From the NCBI RefSeq assembly GCF_902167635.1, contig NZ_CABHMS010000003.1, positions 248,001-312,000 on the forward strand: a DNA stretch of 64,000 nucleotides, read 5' to 3'. The notes beneath the pieces were generated by a model that did no database searches, was not told where the DNA came from, and saw only the letters and a program-made list of their open reading frames with translations. This document shows, one piece after another, positions 17,849 to 29,000 of the stretch. The position numbers were made by a program, and so were the translations under genes. This stretch comes from Chitinophaga vietnamensis. GTDB lineage: Bacteria; Bacteroidota; Bacteroidia; Chitinophagales; Chitinophagaceae. Every line of letters starts with the position of its first letter. The first letter of the stretch is position 1.

Positions 17849-18316
17849 ATGCCTACCTATTATCCGCCGACCTGTTTTCATTTCAAGGTGGAATTTGTTG
17901 GTGTGGATGGCGCGGATTCCGACACAGAGCAACGGTTCCAGGAAGTCAGCGGGCTTTCCTTTGAAGTAGAAACAGAAGAGATGCGCGAAGGCGGTGAAAA
18001 CCGCTTCGTGTACAAACTGCCGAAAAGGGCCAGGTATCCCAACCTGGTGCTGAAACGCGGCCTGCTGAAAGGAACCAAACTGCTGGACTGGTTCAGGAAG
18101 GCGATGAACACGTATTTCACGGTAGTGGTATATGATTTCAAGCCGGCAGATATCACGATCACCTTGCTGGATGAAGCCGATCAGCCAGTGGCCATCTGGA
18201 ACGTCGTACAGGCGTACCCGTTAAAGTGGAGCACCTCTGATCTCAAAGCCAGCGAAAATGGCATCGTGGTAGAAACCCTCGAAATGGCCTATCAATATTT
18301 CGAACGTAAACTGTAA
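17849..18316 (+). CDS. eCIS tube-initiator-type protein (Pvc5-like, gp19 family)
   Basis: A 155-residue paralogue of the preceding tube protein: FHFKVEFVGVDG, FQEVSGLSFEVETEEMREGG, a lysine-rich KLPKRARYPNLVLKRG hairpin, WFRKAMNTYF, and LEMAYQYFERKL at the end. In PVC and AFP the second tube protein (Pvc5/Afp5) forms the first tube ring on the spike. This gene's place between the tube and the LysM hub genes fits that. It begins 3 bases after the tube gene, so the two are probably translationally coupled. Confidence 0.88.
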   Translation: MPTYYPPTCFHFKVEFVGVDGADSDTEQRFQEVSGLSFEVETEEMREGGENRFVYKLPKRARYPNLVLKRGLLKGTKLLDWFRKAMNTYFTVVVYDFKPADITITLLDEADQPVAIWNVVQAYPLKWSTSDLKASENGIVVETLEMAYQYFERKL

Positions 18317-18320
18317 AGCT

Positions 18321-18482
18321 ATGCCGGTACAGATCAATGAAGTGATCATCAAAACCGTGATAGACCCGCCAGGCAACAGCAGCGGCAGCGGCACACCCGT
18401 GGCATCGCCGCAACCCAGCGGTAAAGACACGGAAGTGGTGGAGAAAGTATTGGAAATTATCAGGGAAAAAAATGAAAGATAA
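18321..18482 (+). CDS. Small DUF5908-type eCIS protein (Pvc6 position)
   Basis: A 53-residue protein. It starts MPVQINEVIIKTVID, has a Gly/Ser/Pro-rich middle, and ends in a charged helix (EVVEKVLEIIREKNER). This size, layout and position between the second tube gene and the LysM gene match the DUF5908 proteins at the Pvc6 position of many eCIS operons. Their role is not settled; binding to the hub during baseplate assembly is a fair guess. It starts 4 bases after the previous stop. Its TAA overlaps the ATG of the next gene (TAATG), supporting its reality. Confidence 0.85.
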   Translation: MPVQINEVIIKTVIDPPGNSSGSGTPVASPQPSGKDTEVVEKVLEIIREKNER

Positions 18483-19162
18483 TGGATACGCAAAGCGCAG
18501 CCAAACTGCCTTTTAACCTCAAGATCATTCCTGTCAACGACAGCCTGATCCCCATCGGGGTGCCATTCCTGGCCATGTTCAACCCCGATTCGGTGGCGAT
18601 CAAAGAGGATATCGACTGGATACCCGCCTCCGCACCAGGAAGGGCCGGCACCGAACATAAATACCAACGCACCAAGGCCCGTACCTTCTCGCTGGAATTT
18701 ACGATCGACGGCACCGGCGTGAACACCAACGGCGTCAAGATACCCGTGTTTGCGCAGATCGCGCTGTTCAGAGCCGCCACCACCGTGATGAACGGCCTGC
18801 TACACCGCCCCGCATCCCTGCTGGTACAGTACGGCCTCTTCATCTGCAATTGCGTGATGAACAGCTCCACCGTCACCTACACCATGTTCGACCTAACGGG
18901 ATTGGCTATACGCGCTAAAGTGAGTGCATCATTCACCGAAGTAACGCCATCATCTTTAGGCAGCATCCTGGGCATGCTCTCTTCTCCCGACCTTACCCAC
19001 CGCAAAATAGTGAAAGAAGGAGATCTGCTGCCATTGCTCACTTACCAGGTGTATAACAACCAGGACTATTACCTCCAGGTTGCCAAAGTAAACAAGCTGA
19101 AAAATTTCAGGAAGCTGGAAGCCGGCGCCACGCTGGTATTCCCGCCGATCGGAACCAAGTGA
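18482..19162 (+). CDS. eCIS baseplate hub protein with LysM-like end (Pvc7-like)
   Basis: A 226-residue protein. The N-terminal 150 residues (LPFNLKIIPVNDSLIP, then LAMFNPDSVAIKEDIDW and LEFTIDGTG) match the family of Pvc7/Afp7-like hub proteins. The last 50 residues look like a LysM fold: LPLLTYQVYNNQDYYLQVAKVN, a KLKNFRKLEAG turn and FPPIG. In T4 terms it is like gp53 plus a LysM piece, fixing the tube initiator to the spike. The start overlaps the stop of the 53-aa gene by one base. The spike gene follows 30 bases later. Confidence 0.88.
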   Translation: MDTQSAAKLPFNLKIIPVNDSLIPIGVPFLAMFNPDSVAIKEDIDWIPASAPGRAGTEHKYQRTKARTFSLEFTIDGTGVNTNGVKIPVFAQIALFRAATTVMNGLLHRPASLLVQYGLFICNCVMNSSTVTYTMFDLTGLAIRAKVSASFTEVTPSSLGSILGMLSSPDLTHRKIVKEGDLLPLLTYQVYNNQDYYLQVAKVNKLKNFRKLEAGATLVFPPIGTK

Positions 19163-19192
19163 GCCATTTCAATATCGCAAACAAGCCATCGC

Positions 19193-20824
19193 ATGTTAGA
19201 CAGTTTACCTCCCGGCACCGCAAAAGCCACCAACCAGGTGACCAGCAAAGTATTGCTGAACGGCACGGAACTGAGTGGTGAAATACTGCTTACGCAGATC
19301 ATCATCAACCGCTCGTTCAACAAGGTCGCCTACGCGAAAGTGGTGCTGCTGGACGGTTCCGCCTCCGGCAGAGATTTTCCGCTCAGCAACGATGACCGCT
19401 TCAAACCCGGCAGCGAAATAGAAATACAGCTGGGATACATGGGCAGCGCCGACACCGTATTCAAAGGCGTGATCGTGAAACACGGCATCAAAATATGGCA
19501 GGAGGGAACATCCGTGCTCATGCTGGAAGCAAAAGACAAAGCCATCAAACTCACCGGCGCACGCAACCGCCGCTATTTCATCAACCAGGCCGACAGCGAC
19601 GTGATCAGCACGCTCGCATCCGAATTCTCCGCTGATGTAGATAGCACCAACGTTACGCACAAACAACTCGTACAGTTTGACGCCACCGATTGGGATTTCA
19701 TCGTTACCCGCGCAGAAGCCAACGGTATGTTTGTGCTCACCGACGATGGTAAACTGGTGGTGAAGAAGCCTGCCCCCGGCAGCTCCGTGCTTACCGCTAC
19801 TTACGGCGATAACATATTCGAGTTCGAAGCGGATATGGATGCCCGGCGACAGATACAACAGGTCACGAGCCAGTCGTGGGACTATACGAAACAAAGCGCT
19901 GAAACCTCGCATGATGGCAGCTCTTCCTTCTCCGACAATGGCAACCTCTCTGCCGATGATCTGGCATCGGTACTGGGCGCTACGCTGTTGCTCAGTCATA
20001 CCGGCCATCTCAATCAGGATCAGCTGAATGATTGGTCCGATGCCTATGCATTGCGCAACCATCTTTCAAAGATCACCGGCCGCGTACGGATCGAAGGCAA
20101 CGCACAACTCAAGCCAGGCAGCGTGATCACGCTGGCCGGCGTGGGCGACCGCTTCAACGGCGATGTATTCGTAACTGGCGTGTTGCACCAGTTCGATGGC
20201 AACTGGCACAGCGATGTGCAATTCGGCTGGCGCGAAGAGTGGTTTTATAAAAAAGAAGACGTGATGGACAAGCCCGCATCAGGCCTGCTGCCCGGCATCA
20301 ACGGGCTACAGATAGGCGTGGTGCTCGATGTGAACGATACCGATGAAGGAGGGCAGTATCGCGTGAAGGTACATGTGCCGATGATCAACACCGGTAATGA
20401 AGGCATCTGGGCAAGAGTATCTACGCTGGATGCCGGACCGCAACGGGGATCTTACTTCCGGCCACAGCCCGCTGATGAAGTGCTGCTTGGTTTCCTGAAC
20501 GACGATCCCCGGGAAGCTATTGTGCTCGGCTATCTGCACAGCAAAGACACGAACAAGTCGCCTTTGCCGGAGCAGGACGGACAAGAACAATACGGCTTCG
20601 TTACCAAATCAGGCATCAAGCTGGTATTCGACGATACCAACAAACGCATGACACTGTTGGTGCCTGGCGGGGACGATGGTAAATCTTTTATCATCAACAA
20701 TGATTCCGGTGCGATAGAAATCAAAGATGATCATCAGAACAGCATCAAGATGGATAGTTCCGGTATCACGATAGAATCCGGTGCTAACGTTACCATCAAA
20801 GGTCAAAAAGTAATGATCAATTAA
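19193..20824 (+). CDS. eCIS spike protein (VgrG/gp27-gp5-like, Pvc8)
   Basis: A 543-residue spike. Residues about 15-350 are gp27-like (late-control-D type): VLLNGTELSGEILLTQIIIN, RFKPGSEIEIQLGYMG, LEAKDKAIKLTGARN and DATDWDFIVTRAEANG. An OB-fold (about 362-450) follows, with LQIGVVLDVNDTDEGGQYRV and RPQPADEVLLGFLND. The final 90 residues are repetitive and beta-rich (IEIKDDHQNSIKMDSSGITI) and would form the trimeric needle. There is no extra C-terminal toxin domain, so cargo is probably carried elsewhere. The PAAR gene for its tip follows 10 bases downstream. Confidence 0.93.
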   Translation: MLDSLPPGTAKATNQVTSKVLLNGTELSGEILLTQIIINRSFNKVAYAKVVLLDGSASGRDFPLSNDDRFKPGSEIEIQLGYMGSADTVFKGVIVKHGIKIWQEGTSVLMLEAKDKAIKLTGARNRRYFINQADSDVISTLASEFSADVDSTNVTHKQLVQFDATDWDFIVTRAEANGMFVLTDDGKLVVKKPAPGSSVLTATYGDNIFEFEADMDARRQIQQVTSQSWDYTKQSAETSHDGSSSFSDNGNLSADDLASVLGATLLLSHTGHLNQDQLNDWSDAYALRNHLSKITGRVRIEGNAQLKPGSVITLAGVGDRFNGDVFVTGVLHQFDGNWHSDVQFGWREEWFYKKEDVMDKPASGLLPGINGLQIGVVLDVNDTDEGGQYRVKVHVPMINTGNEGIWARVSTLDAGPQRGSYFRPQPADEVLLGFLNDDPREAIVLGYLHSKDTNKSPLPEQDGQEQYGFVTKSGIKLVFDDTNKRMTLLVPGGDDGKSFIINNDSGAIEIKDDHQNSIKMDSSGITIESGANVTIKGQKVMIN

Positions 20825-20834
20825 AAAAACGATA

Positions 20835-21125
20835 ATGCCATTTGCAGCAAGAGTAAACGATAATCACGTTTGTCCGGCATCAACCGGCACGGTAGCGCAT
20901 GTAGGCGGTCCGATACTATCACCGGGTGTGCCTACGGTATTGATCGGCGGGCAGCCTGCTGCCACCGCAAATAGCCTGTGCACCTGTACTGGCGCTACAG
21001 ACAGCATTACGACAGGCTCCCAGACGGTATTGATCGGCGGCCTGCAAGCAGCGCGGGTGAATGATCCTACCGCACATGGTGGCTCCATTATGACGGGATG
21101 CGAGACGGTAATCATTGGCGGATAA
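20835..21125 (+). CDS. PAAR-motif spike-tip protein (Pvc10-like)
   Basis: A 96-residue PAAR protein, nearly all repeats of short strands and Gly turns: HVGGPILSPGVPTVLIGG, TVLIGGLQAARVND and CETVIIGG. Candidate metal ligands are His and Cys in NDNHVCP, CTCTG and DPTAHGG. It should fold as a cone that sharpens the tip of the VgrG-like trimer and may carry effectors. It has no extension domain. It sits 10 bases after the spike gene and 10 bases before the gp25 gene. Confidence 0.93.
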   Translation: MPFAARVNDNHVCPASTGTVAHVGGPILSPGVPTVLIGGQPAATANSLCTCTGATDSITTGSQTVLIGGLQAARVNDPTAHGGSIMTGCETVIIGG

Positions 21126-21135
21126 CATTTAAAAA

Positions 21136-21561
21136 ATGAAAGACATGCAAGATATAGACAGATCTTTTTTGGGAACAGGATGGAATTTCCCTCCCACCTT
21201 CCGCAGGGAATGGTATGGCGTAGAAATGGTGAGTGCAGAAGAAGATGTGCATAACAGCATCAGGATCATCATCGCTACCATCACCGGCGAAAGGGTGATG
21301 CTGCCTGCCTACGGCTGTAACCTGCAACCGCATGTATTTGACCAGATGAATGTGCCCAATGTGGCGATGATCCAGAAGATTGTGAACGATGCATTGGTAT
21401 ATCATGAGCCGCGCATCATCGTGAACAGCGTTGATGCAGTGCCCGACCAGCTGGATGGCGTGCTGAATATCACCGTGGAATATACCATCATCACCACCAA
21501 CACCCGGTACAATTACGTCTTCCCGTTCTACATGCAGGAAGCCACCAATGTTGCGCACTAG
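21136..21561 (+). CDS. Baseplate wedge protein, gp25-like (Pvc9)
   Basis: A 141-residue gp25/lysozyme-like-fold wedge protein. It has GTGWNFPPTF at the start, EEDVHNSIRIIIATITGERVM with the conserved Glu-initiated core, LPAYGCNLQPHVFDQM and the closing YTIITTNTRYNYVFPFYM. In contractile systems gp25 joins the sheath to the wedge. The family is present in T4, R-pyocins, T6SS (TssE) and eCIS. The neighbours on both sides are baseplate genes, so assignment is firm. Confidence 0.93.
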   Translation: MKDMQDIDRSFLGTGWNFPPTFRREWYGVEMVSAEEDVHNSIRIIIATITGERVMLPAYGCNLQPHVFDQMNVPNVAMIQKIVNDALVYHEPRIIVNSVDAVPDQLDGVLNITVEYTIITTNTRYNYVFPFYMQEATNVAH

Positions 21562-21599
21562 TACTTTGACGGCAGCAAAGCCATAAAATAATTTTTGAG

Positions 21600-24500
21600 A
21601 TGAGTAATTGTCAATGTCATACAGAAGTTACCCGCGATGGTTCAGGGCAGCTGGGCCGCTACCTGGCGGCGCTGGACCCTGCCTATGCTGCCATCGATGC
21701 CCGCAGCACGGAAGACCTGCTGGTGTTTGCCCGCAAATATGCGGCACAGCTGCGCTTTTATGATGTACCCGAAAGCAATGTACCGGATAGAGAAAATACG
21801 CCCGGTACCGCAGCCGATAAAGTGAGCTGGAAAGAATTCTTCCGCCGTGATATGGCCGTGATAGCCGCTGCCATCGGCACCTTTGACCCCGCCAGCATCA
21901 AGAAAGAATATGATGAAGTGCGGACCGCGCTCGACCTCCATCCTGATACCGCCGGCTTTGAATCCCTCTTCAAACCCATCATCGGCATCATGGTGAAACT
22001 CGATGGCTGGTATACCCTCGCCATCCCCGATAACCCGCTGCATGCCGACCTGCTCCTCGCCATTCAATCCATACTGGCCGGACAAGTGAAAAGAATGATC
22101 GCCTACGCGGAAGGATACCGTACAGTAGACGTGAAGAAAACAATTACGCTCGACTTTACCGATATCGAAAACGATAATATCTGGAAAGTCAATGACCCCG
22201 TAGAGGCAGACGATACCATCTTTACAGGCGATACCATGGAAGACAAGATCCGCAATGGCGCGCTGTATATTGATGAGATCTTTCTCAGCTTCTTTGGTGT
22301 GATCACCAACATCATTCATAACGGTGACGGCTATCTGAAATTTGCGCTCGAACAATACCCCGCGCATCAGCCGCATATGGGACTCTTCATCGCTTTCCTG
22401 CAATTGTTCAAACTTGCGCAGGAACAGATGAACGGGCTCACGGCTAAAATGCTGGATTTCTATTATCGCGATGTGCTTCATCTCACAGAGAAACCCTCTA
22501 TCCCGGACCGCGCCCATGTGGTGTTTGAGCTGGCTAAAGATGTGGCGGAATATGCGATCGCCCCGGGAACCGCGCTGCTGGCAGGGAAGGACCCCGGCGG
22601 CAAAGATCAGGTGTATGCCACCGAAAACGGCATTGTCATTAATCAGGCTAAAGTGAAGGAGCTGAAGACGATCCACGTCTACAAAACTCCCGACGATATA
22701 AAAGACAATGGTAATAACAAAATTATAGAAACCATCTATGCCCGCCCCGTGGCTAATTCGCAGGATGGCATGGGCGCCAAGTTCACCGATCCCTATCCGA
22801 AGTGGCCTACCTTTGGCGTGGGGCAGTCGCACCCGGACCAGTTCACGAACAGCGCCTGCGATGTGCTGGACAATACGCTGCCATCAGGCGGCCACAGGTC
22901 GGACATAGCCAATATCGGTTTCGCGCTTGCCACGCCGGAACTGGTGCTGCAAGGCGGCAAACGTATGGTGGCCATCTATTTCAACGGAATCGACCGACTG
23001 ATCCAAGCCATGACGAAAGACACTGATGCGCCGTTCGATATATGGCTCACCACCGATCAGGGCTGGTATCATGTTGATACGAGGAACTCAAAACAAACGG
23101 TATATACCAGTCGTACCACCACCGGTTTGTTCCCGACCACCAGCGATGCCAATGATGCTTTTTATGATTTTGTAGACGACAAACAGCAGAACCGCCAACA
23201 TATTGTTGTATACCTGCCAGTAACCGCACCAGCGGTCATTGGCTTCAATACCAAGCTGCATGATGGCGCTGTATACAATACTCCTTCACCGGTAATGAAG
23301 ATCTTGCTGAAGTCAACGATCAACCTTTCTAAGGAGGATTACAACGGCTTTCAGCTCAACAACCTGCGGCTGGAAACCTGGGTGGGCTCCATCAGTCCGG
23401 ACCCCGACCCAACTTCAGAAACGGGCCTGCAGACGCCGCCTACACGCAATTACGATGGTCTGAAAACATTGGTGCTGGAAACAGAAAATGGATTGCAGGC
23501 GATAGGCAAAACATTTTCACCGTTCACTTTTTTCCCTACGCGCGGTAAATCTTTTTACGTGGGTAGTGAAGAAGTGTTCAACAAGAGCCTTAGCGCGCTG
23601 GCGGTGAATATCAAACGGACTAATGAGATAGACGGAGAAACCGGAAGTATCGATTATAACCTGCCCACGATCTACTATGGCGCAAGTATCCGCCAGAACA
23701 GTGAGTGGGTAATGCTCACTGTGAATGGTAATACTTCACACAATGCTTTTTCTCCAGAAGATCTTTCCCGGAATATCCTGAAGAATCTGCCGGAACAACC
23801 ATCCTGTGATAAACTGCCTTTCTGCCGTTATCCGGTAATGCCGGTAACCACATTTAAAGGCGATACCATCAAAGGCTTCATCAGTATCAGCAATCGCTAC
23901 GACGCCTACCCGAGAGGCGGTAGCTCCGGATACTATAATGCCAATTCCGCAGTAGATATTAATAATATACAGCTGGCGCAATATTTTGAAGTGAAAGAAC
24001 TCGCTGTCAGCTATTATTCCGTTCTCAGCAAGCTGGAAAAAGAGGTTGACCAGTTCTTCCACGTGTATCCTTTCGGTATCGTTGAAGTAGATCCAAACAC
24101 ATCGGGAGGGAACTTCAAGACAGATATTGTAGTGAAAGATGATGTCAAAACATTGGCGGCTGCCGGCAATATAGTGGCAAGCAAACCGCTGATCAACCGG
24201 AAAGTGGTGAACTTTAATAGCCTGCTGCCAGGGCATTTCCTTGTACAGTCCAATCCTTTGCTGCCGGCACATGACAGGATCGTGGTGGATGGCCAGGGAT
24301 TGCTGTTACCGCAGTTTACTTACAAGGATCCGTACGACAGTTTCGATGATACCGGATCAGAAAATGTCGGCATCGCCAATGATGCCAATACTGTACGCTC
24401 ATTGAGAAGAACCAACGATCTCAAGATGGGGCGCATCCTCCTGAACCTGCGTGGCCTGGGGCCCGACAGTCAGCTGAATCAATACTCCGGCGAGTTCCAG

Positions 24501-26042
24501 GAAGAAGGCATGTTGTTCATCGGGCTGGAAAATCTGCAACCTTTACAAACTTTATCATTGTTGTTTGAATTTGCAGATGGCACCGCAGAAGATGATCAGC
24601 AGGAACCGCCACCCATCCACTGGTCGTACCTCACGAATAACGAATGGCGGCCGCTGAAAGGCGAAGCGATCGTATCCGATGGCACCTTCGGTTTGCAAAC
24701 CACCGGCATCGTACAGATAGATATACCGGAAGATATCACTACCAACAATACCATTATCACCAGCGGGCTGTCGTGGCTATGCGCCAGCGTTACCTGGTTC
24801 TCCAACACCTTACCGCAGCTGATCAACATTGTAGCGCAAGCGGTAGAAGTGCGGTTCCAGGACAACAACAACGATCAACGGCATTTCGATAAAGCCTTGC
24901 CAGCAGGCAGTATCAACAAGCTGGCGGTAAAGGTGGCCGAAGTGAGCAAGGTAGATCAACCATTCGCTTCTTTTGATGGCAAGCATAAAGAGGTAGGCCG
25001 CGAATTTTATACGCGCGTGAGTGAACGCCTGCGCCACAAGGGCCGCGCTATCACCGCCTGGGATTTTGAACACCTGGTGCTGGACCGCTATCCTTCGATC
25101 TACAAAGTGAAATGCCTGCCGGATGTAGACCCCGACTGCGTTTGCTGGGATTCCGCTACCGAGACGGATGCCAATGGCAAACCATTGTGCTGCGGCCCGC
25201 AAAAGGCGCCAGGCCATGTGCTGGTAGTGCCGCTGGCCAACCTGAAGAACAGGACCGCTATTAATCCCCTGCAACCCAAAACCAGTCGCCGTACCCTGCT
25301 GGAAATGGAAGCCTACCTGCAAAAACGCACTTCGCCGTTTGTAAAAGTACATGCCCGCAACCCCGTGTACGAACAGGTATTGGTGCGCTTCCGCGTGAAG
25401 TTCATCGCCGGCGCCGACAAAGGTTATTACCTCAAGCAACTCAACTCCGAAATCGTGCAATACCTTACCCCCTGGGCGTTTGACGACCAGGCAGAAGTGA
25501 TCTTCGGACAAAAAATATATGCATCTGCTGTGATCAATTTCATAGAAGAAAGACCTTACGTGGACTTCATCACAGACTTCACCATGATGGTATGCCTGAA
25601 AGATTGTTGCCATGGCAGCAAGCATGAGACGAATGATAATAACTACAAGGATATCAAGATAGAAGATGTAAGGAACTGCGATGACCTCGAAGCCAAATTT
25701 GCACTGGATGCGGCTACCAGCGGAGTGATAGTGGCCGTTCCGTCTACTCCCAGGTCGATATTGGTATCTGTACCGCAACATTTCATTGCTCCCTACATTG
25801 AGCCCGATAAGCCTACGCCTTGTGAGGAGGCGGCAGCAAGGGCTACAATGACAAATGTTGGCAAGGCTACCGCAACAGGTGGAACCCCTGTGGCCATGGC
25901 TCCTGCGCCGGCCAATACCATCGTGAAGATGCAGCCGGCCGAAATAGTCAAGCCCGCAGAAGTAACAAAGGCGACAGAGATAAAACCGGCCACCAACCTG
26001 CCGCCGCCGCCAGCACCACCAGATCCAAACGCCAAGCCCTGA
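21600..26042 (+). CDS. Giant baseplate J-like protein (Pvc11/gp6-like)
   Basis: A 1480-residue baseplate wedge protein. The position after gp25 and the conserved C-terminal part identify it: REFYTRVSERLRHKGRAITAWDFEHLVLDRYP near 1137-1170, LVVPLANLKNRT near 1205, and VKFIAGADKGYYLKQLNSEI. It is longer than I would expect for the Photorhabdus homologue, with a large beta-rich middle. Unusual points: Cys pairs at the very N-terminus (C4, C6), a cysteine-rich insert near 1170-1200 (CVCW, CCGP), CLKDCCHG near 1340, and a Pro-rich tail (LPPPPAPPDP). The cysteines may bind metal or form disulphides. Confidence 0.88.
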   Translation: MSNCQCHTEVTRDGSGQLGRYLAALDPAYAAIDARSTEDLLVFARKYAAQLRFYDVPESNVPDRENTPGTAADKVSWKEFFRRDMAVIAAAIGTFDPASIKKEYDEVRTALDLHPDTAGFESLFKPIIGIMVKLDGWYTLAIPDNPLHADLLLAIQSILAGQVKRMIAYAEGYRTVDVKKTITLDFTDIENDNIWKVNDPVEADDTIFTGDTMEDKIRNGALYIDEIFLSFFGVITNIIHNGDGYLKFALEQYPAHQPHMGLFIAFLQLFKLAQEQMNGLTAKMLDFYYRDVLHLTEKPSIPDRAHVVFELAKDVAEYAIAPGTALLAGKDPGGKDQVYATENGIVINQAKVKELKTIHVYKTPDDIKDNGNNKIIETIYARPVANSQDGMGAKFTDPYPKWPTFGVGQSHPDQFTNSACDVLDNTLPSGGHRSDIANIGFALATPELVLQGGKRMVAIYFNGIDRLIQAMTKDTDAPFDIWLTTDQGWYHVDTRNSKQTVYTSRTTTGLFPTTSDANDAFYDFVDDKQQNRQHIVVYLPVTAPAVIGFNTKLHDGAVYNTPSPVMKILLKSTINLSKEDYNGFQLNNLRLETWVGSISPDPDPTSETGLQTPPTRNYDGLKTLVLETENGLQAIGKTFSPFTFFPTRGKSFYVGSEEVFNKSLSALAVNIKRTNEIDGETGSIDYNLPTIYYGASIRQNSEWVMLTVNGNTSHNAFSPEDLSRNILKNLPEQPSCDKLPFCRYPVMPVTTFKGDTIKGFISISNRYDAYPRGGSSGYYNANSAVDINNIQLAQYFEVKELAVSYYSVLSKLEKEVDQFFHVYPFGIVEVDPNTSGGNFKTDIVVKDDVKTLAAAGNIVASKPLINRKVVNFNSLLPGHFLVQSNPLLPAHDRIVVDGQGLLLPQFTYKDPYDSFDDTGSENVGIANDANTVRSLRRTNDLKMGRILLNLRGLGPDSQLNQYSGEFQEEGMLFIGLENLQPLQTLSLLFEFADGTAEDDQQEPPPIHWSYLTNNEWRPLKGEAIVSDGTFGLQTTGIVQIDIPEDITTNNTIITSGLSWLCASVTWFSNTLPQLINIVAQAVEVRFQDNNNDQRHFDKALPAGSINKLAVKVAEVSKVDQPFASFDGKHKEVGREFYTRVSERLRHKGRAITAWDFEHLVLDRYPSIYKVKCLPDVDPDCVCWDSATETDANGKPLCCGPQKAPGHVLVVPLANLKNRTAINPLQPKTSRRTLLEMEAYLQKRTSPFVKVHARNPVYEQVLVRFRVKFIAGADKGYYLKQLNSEIVQYLTPWAFDDQAEVIFGQKIYASAVINFIEERPYVDFITDFTMMVCLKDCCHGSKHETNDNNYKDIKIEDVRNCDDLEAKFALDAATSGVIVAVPSTPRSILVSVPQHFIAPYIEPDKPTPCEEAAARATMTNVGKATATGGTPVAMAPAPANTIVKMQPAEIVKPAEVTKATEIKPATNLPPPPAPPDPNAKP

Positions 26043-26073
26043 AATAACTCGTAATGACTAAAATATTTTCTCC

Positions 26074-29000
26074 ATGCAAACGCCCGTTTCATTAAATAAA
26101 TCCAATCCGTTACTGCCGGCAGAAGATTATAATGCGCTGCGCAAACAAGGGATCAAGTATATTGAGATGTTGTCGAGCGACATCTGGACGGATTATAACT
26201 TTTCAGATCCGGGCATCACCATACTGGAGGCCGTATGTTATGCCATCACCGATCTGGGCTACCGTAGCGGCTTTGAGCTCGGCGACCTCCTCGCGCCCGA
26301 ACATCTTGCCGATGATACCTGGAAAGAGATCTTCTATACCGCCCGCCAGATCTTACACAATAATCCGCTTACGATCACCGACTACCGCAAGCTGTTGCTC
26401 GATATCAAAGGCATCCGCAATGCATGGATAGAGCCGGCCAAAGAGTATGAAGTGCCGCTGTGGATGGATTATAACACCGTCTCTGTAAAAGAACATCATT
26501 GCTCCTGCGAAGGCGATGCGCCGGAATTATGTTACGGAAAACTGGGCGTTACCGCCGTTACCGCCGACCAGGTGCAGGCTAACAGAACCAAAGAAAAAAC
26601 TGATTTCGATCAACAGATCACCAGGATTGATGGCGAGCTTGCCAGGCTACAGCAGCGCATTGCAGACCTCAAAGTCGCCCTGAGCAACCACGATATCGAC
26701 CCTACCACTCGCGCTGAATTAACACAGAAACAAGCAGACGCGCAAAAGGAAGTGGATAAACTTAATGCACTGAAAGAAGTGTTGCAGCGCGCGGAAAATT
26801 ATCTTACCGCCACCGTCGCGCCGCCGAAAATAGTAGAGCTGGAAGGCTTGTACAGGGTGATGATAGAATATGAAGAAGATGTGCTGGCAGAAGATCATCG
26901 CGAGAATATCCGCACACAGGCGATGGACCGCCTGCTGCGCCACCGCAACCTCTGCGAAGATTTCCTGTCGGTGGACGCCGTGGAATACCAGGATGAAGGC
27001 CTGCAGGCTTACATTGAGCTGGAAGAATACGCCGACCCCGACGAAGTGGTGGCACAGCTGTTCTTCACCGTCTATAAATATTTCTCTCCGTCTATTCCCT
27101 TTTATACCATCGGGCAGATGATCGACAAAGGTTTCCAGGTAGATGAGATCTTTGAAGGCCCCGCCCTGAAACATGGATTTATGGTGGATGCAGATGTAGA
27201 GAATACAGACCTCTTCCGCGATATCCGTTTGTCGGATATCATCAATGAAGTGTCGGAGATCAGCGGTGTGAAAGCGATCACTTACCTGCATATCCCGGCA
27301 GATGAGAAAAGTGGTAAGGATAGCCGGTACTTTGCGGATTGGGTAGAAGCCCTCGGGCGCGAACGCAAGATCGCGCGCATCAGGCCGGACCTCTCAAAAG
27401 TACTGTGCTGCAAACAACGCGACCTGATCACCTACAACATGGGCCAGGCCAGCGATCGCCGCCCGGCGAGGATGCTCAAAATATTTGAAGACCTCAAAAA
27501 ACTGGAACGCAAATACAAGCTCGAAGGCCAGCAGGTAGACTTTCCCGTGCCCGCCGGAGAATACATGGAACTGGAAAATTATTATCCCGTTACCTACTCA
27601 TTGCCCATGTGCTACGGCGTTAGCGACCGCGCCGGCCTGCCAGGCAACGCCACCGAAAAGCAGAAGATACAAGCCTTGCAGCTCAGAGGCTACCTCATGT
27701 TCTTTGAACAGTTGCTGAAAGGACATCTTGTGCAGCTCAATCACCTGCGTGATCTCTTCCGCTTTGACAATACCGTAAAACATACCTATTTCACCAAACC
27801 CTTGCCAGCAACGGAATACCAAAACCTCGCCGATCTGCTGATCAATTTCGGCAATCATCCTGCTGATCATAAAGATGATATCATCAAGGATTTTGCCGGC
27901 GCCCTGCAAAGCATTACCGAATCACCGGAAACTTTCCTGCAACGCCGCAATACCTTCCTCAATCATATGCTCGCGCGCTTCAGCGAAGACCTCACCGAAT
28001 ATGAAACGCTTACCCGCTGGCTCACGCCCGCACACGTGGATGAAAAGCTGATCAACGACAAGATACGCATGCTGCAAAATGGCGAATACATCCACATCAG
28101 CTCCGACCGCGGCAAAGGATATAACTATGCCGACCAGACAGTCTGGGACACCGCCAATGTTTCCGGCGCCGAAAGAAGGGTGAGCCGCCTGCTGGGCTTT
28201 GCCAATGCCAATCGCCGTTCGCTCGCGCCAGACAGCATTACCAGCGAACCGGTGATGGTGCCCAACGAAAAAACCAAAGTGCCCGAATGGAAAGTGAACA
28301 AACGTGGCCAACATATAAATGTGGTCAAGTTGGTAGACACTGAACATAACAATACCGTGCTGCTCACCAGCGTGGAAGTAGCCGATGGCTGCTGCACCGA
28401 TGAGTTGATGAGCGATATCCTGGCTAACGCCGATATCCGCCTGCATTACCGCTTTCACGACGACCTGAAACAACGCAGCCGCAAAACAGCCGGGCAGCTG
28501 GGCTCCTTCTGGTTTGAACTGTACGATGGCCCTGATCCAAGTACCGCGGTATTGCTGGCTACCGGCGAACGCTTTGAGAATAAAAACCTCCGCGAGGCTG
28601 CCTTCAAAAAGATCCAGCAACTGATCGCCAGGATCAATGCTAACGAAGGCCTGCATCTCGTAGAACACCTGCTGCTGCGCCCGCGCATCGATGTGATGTA
28701 CAACGATGGCGATCCTGCTACACAGATACAACCCAGCCTGCTCGATACCTGCCTCGGTCTCTGCGACGTGAATATCGGCACGGATGAAAACACCGGCAAA
28801 CCCGTGTACTGGAAGAAGATCACACGCATCCCGGCAGAAAAATGCTACGACAAAATGCCGTGGGTACTCGAATATTACCGGCTGCGCAAGAATAAAACAT
28901 CCGGCAAAGATGAGCCACTGTCCGTGCTTTTCCAGGAAACATTCACAGACGAAAAGCAACTGCCTCACCTGCTGAAGTTCAGGCTGTATAGCAACATGAC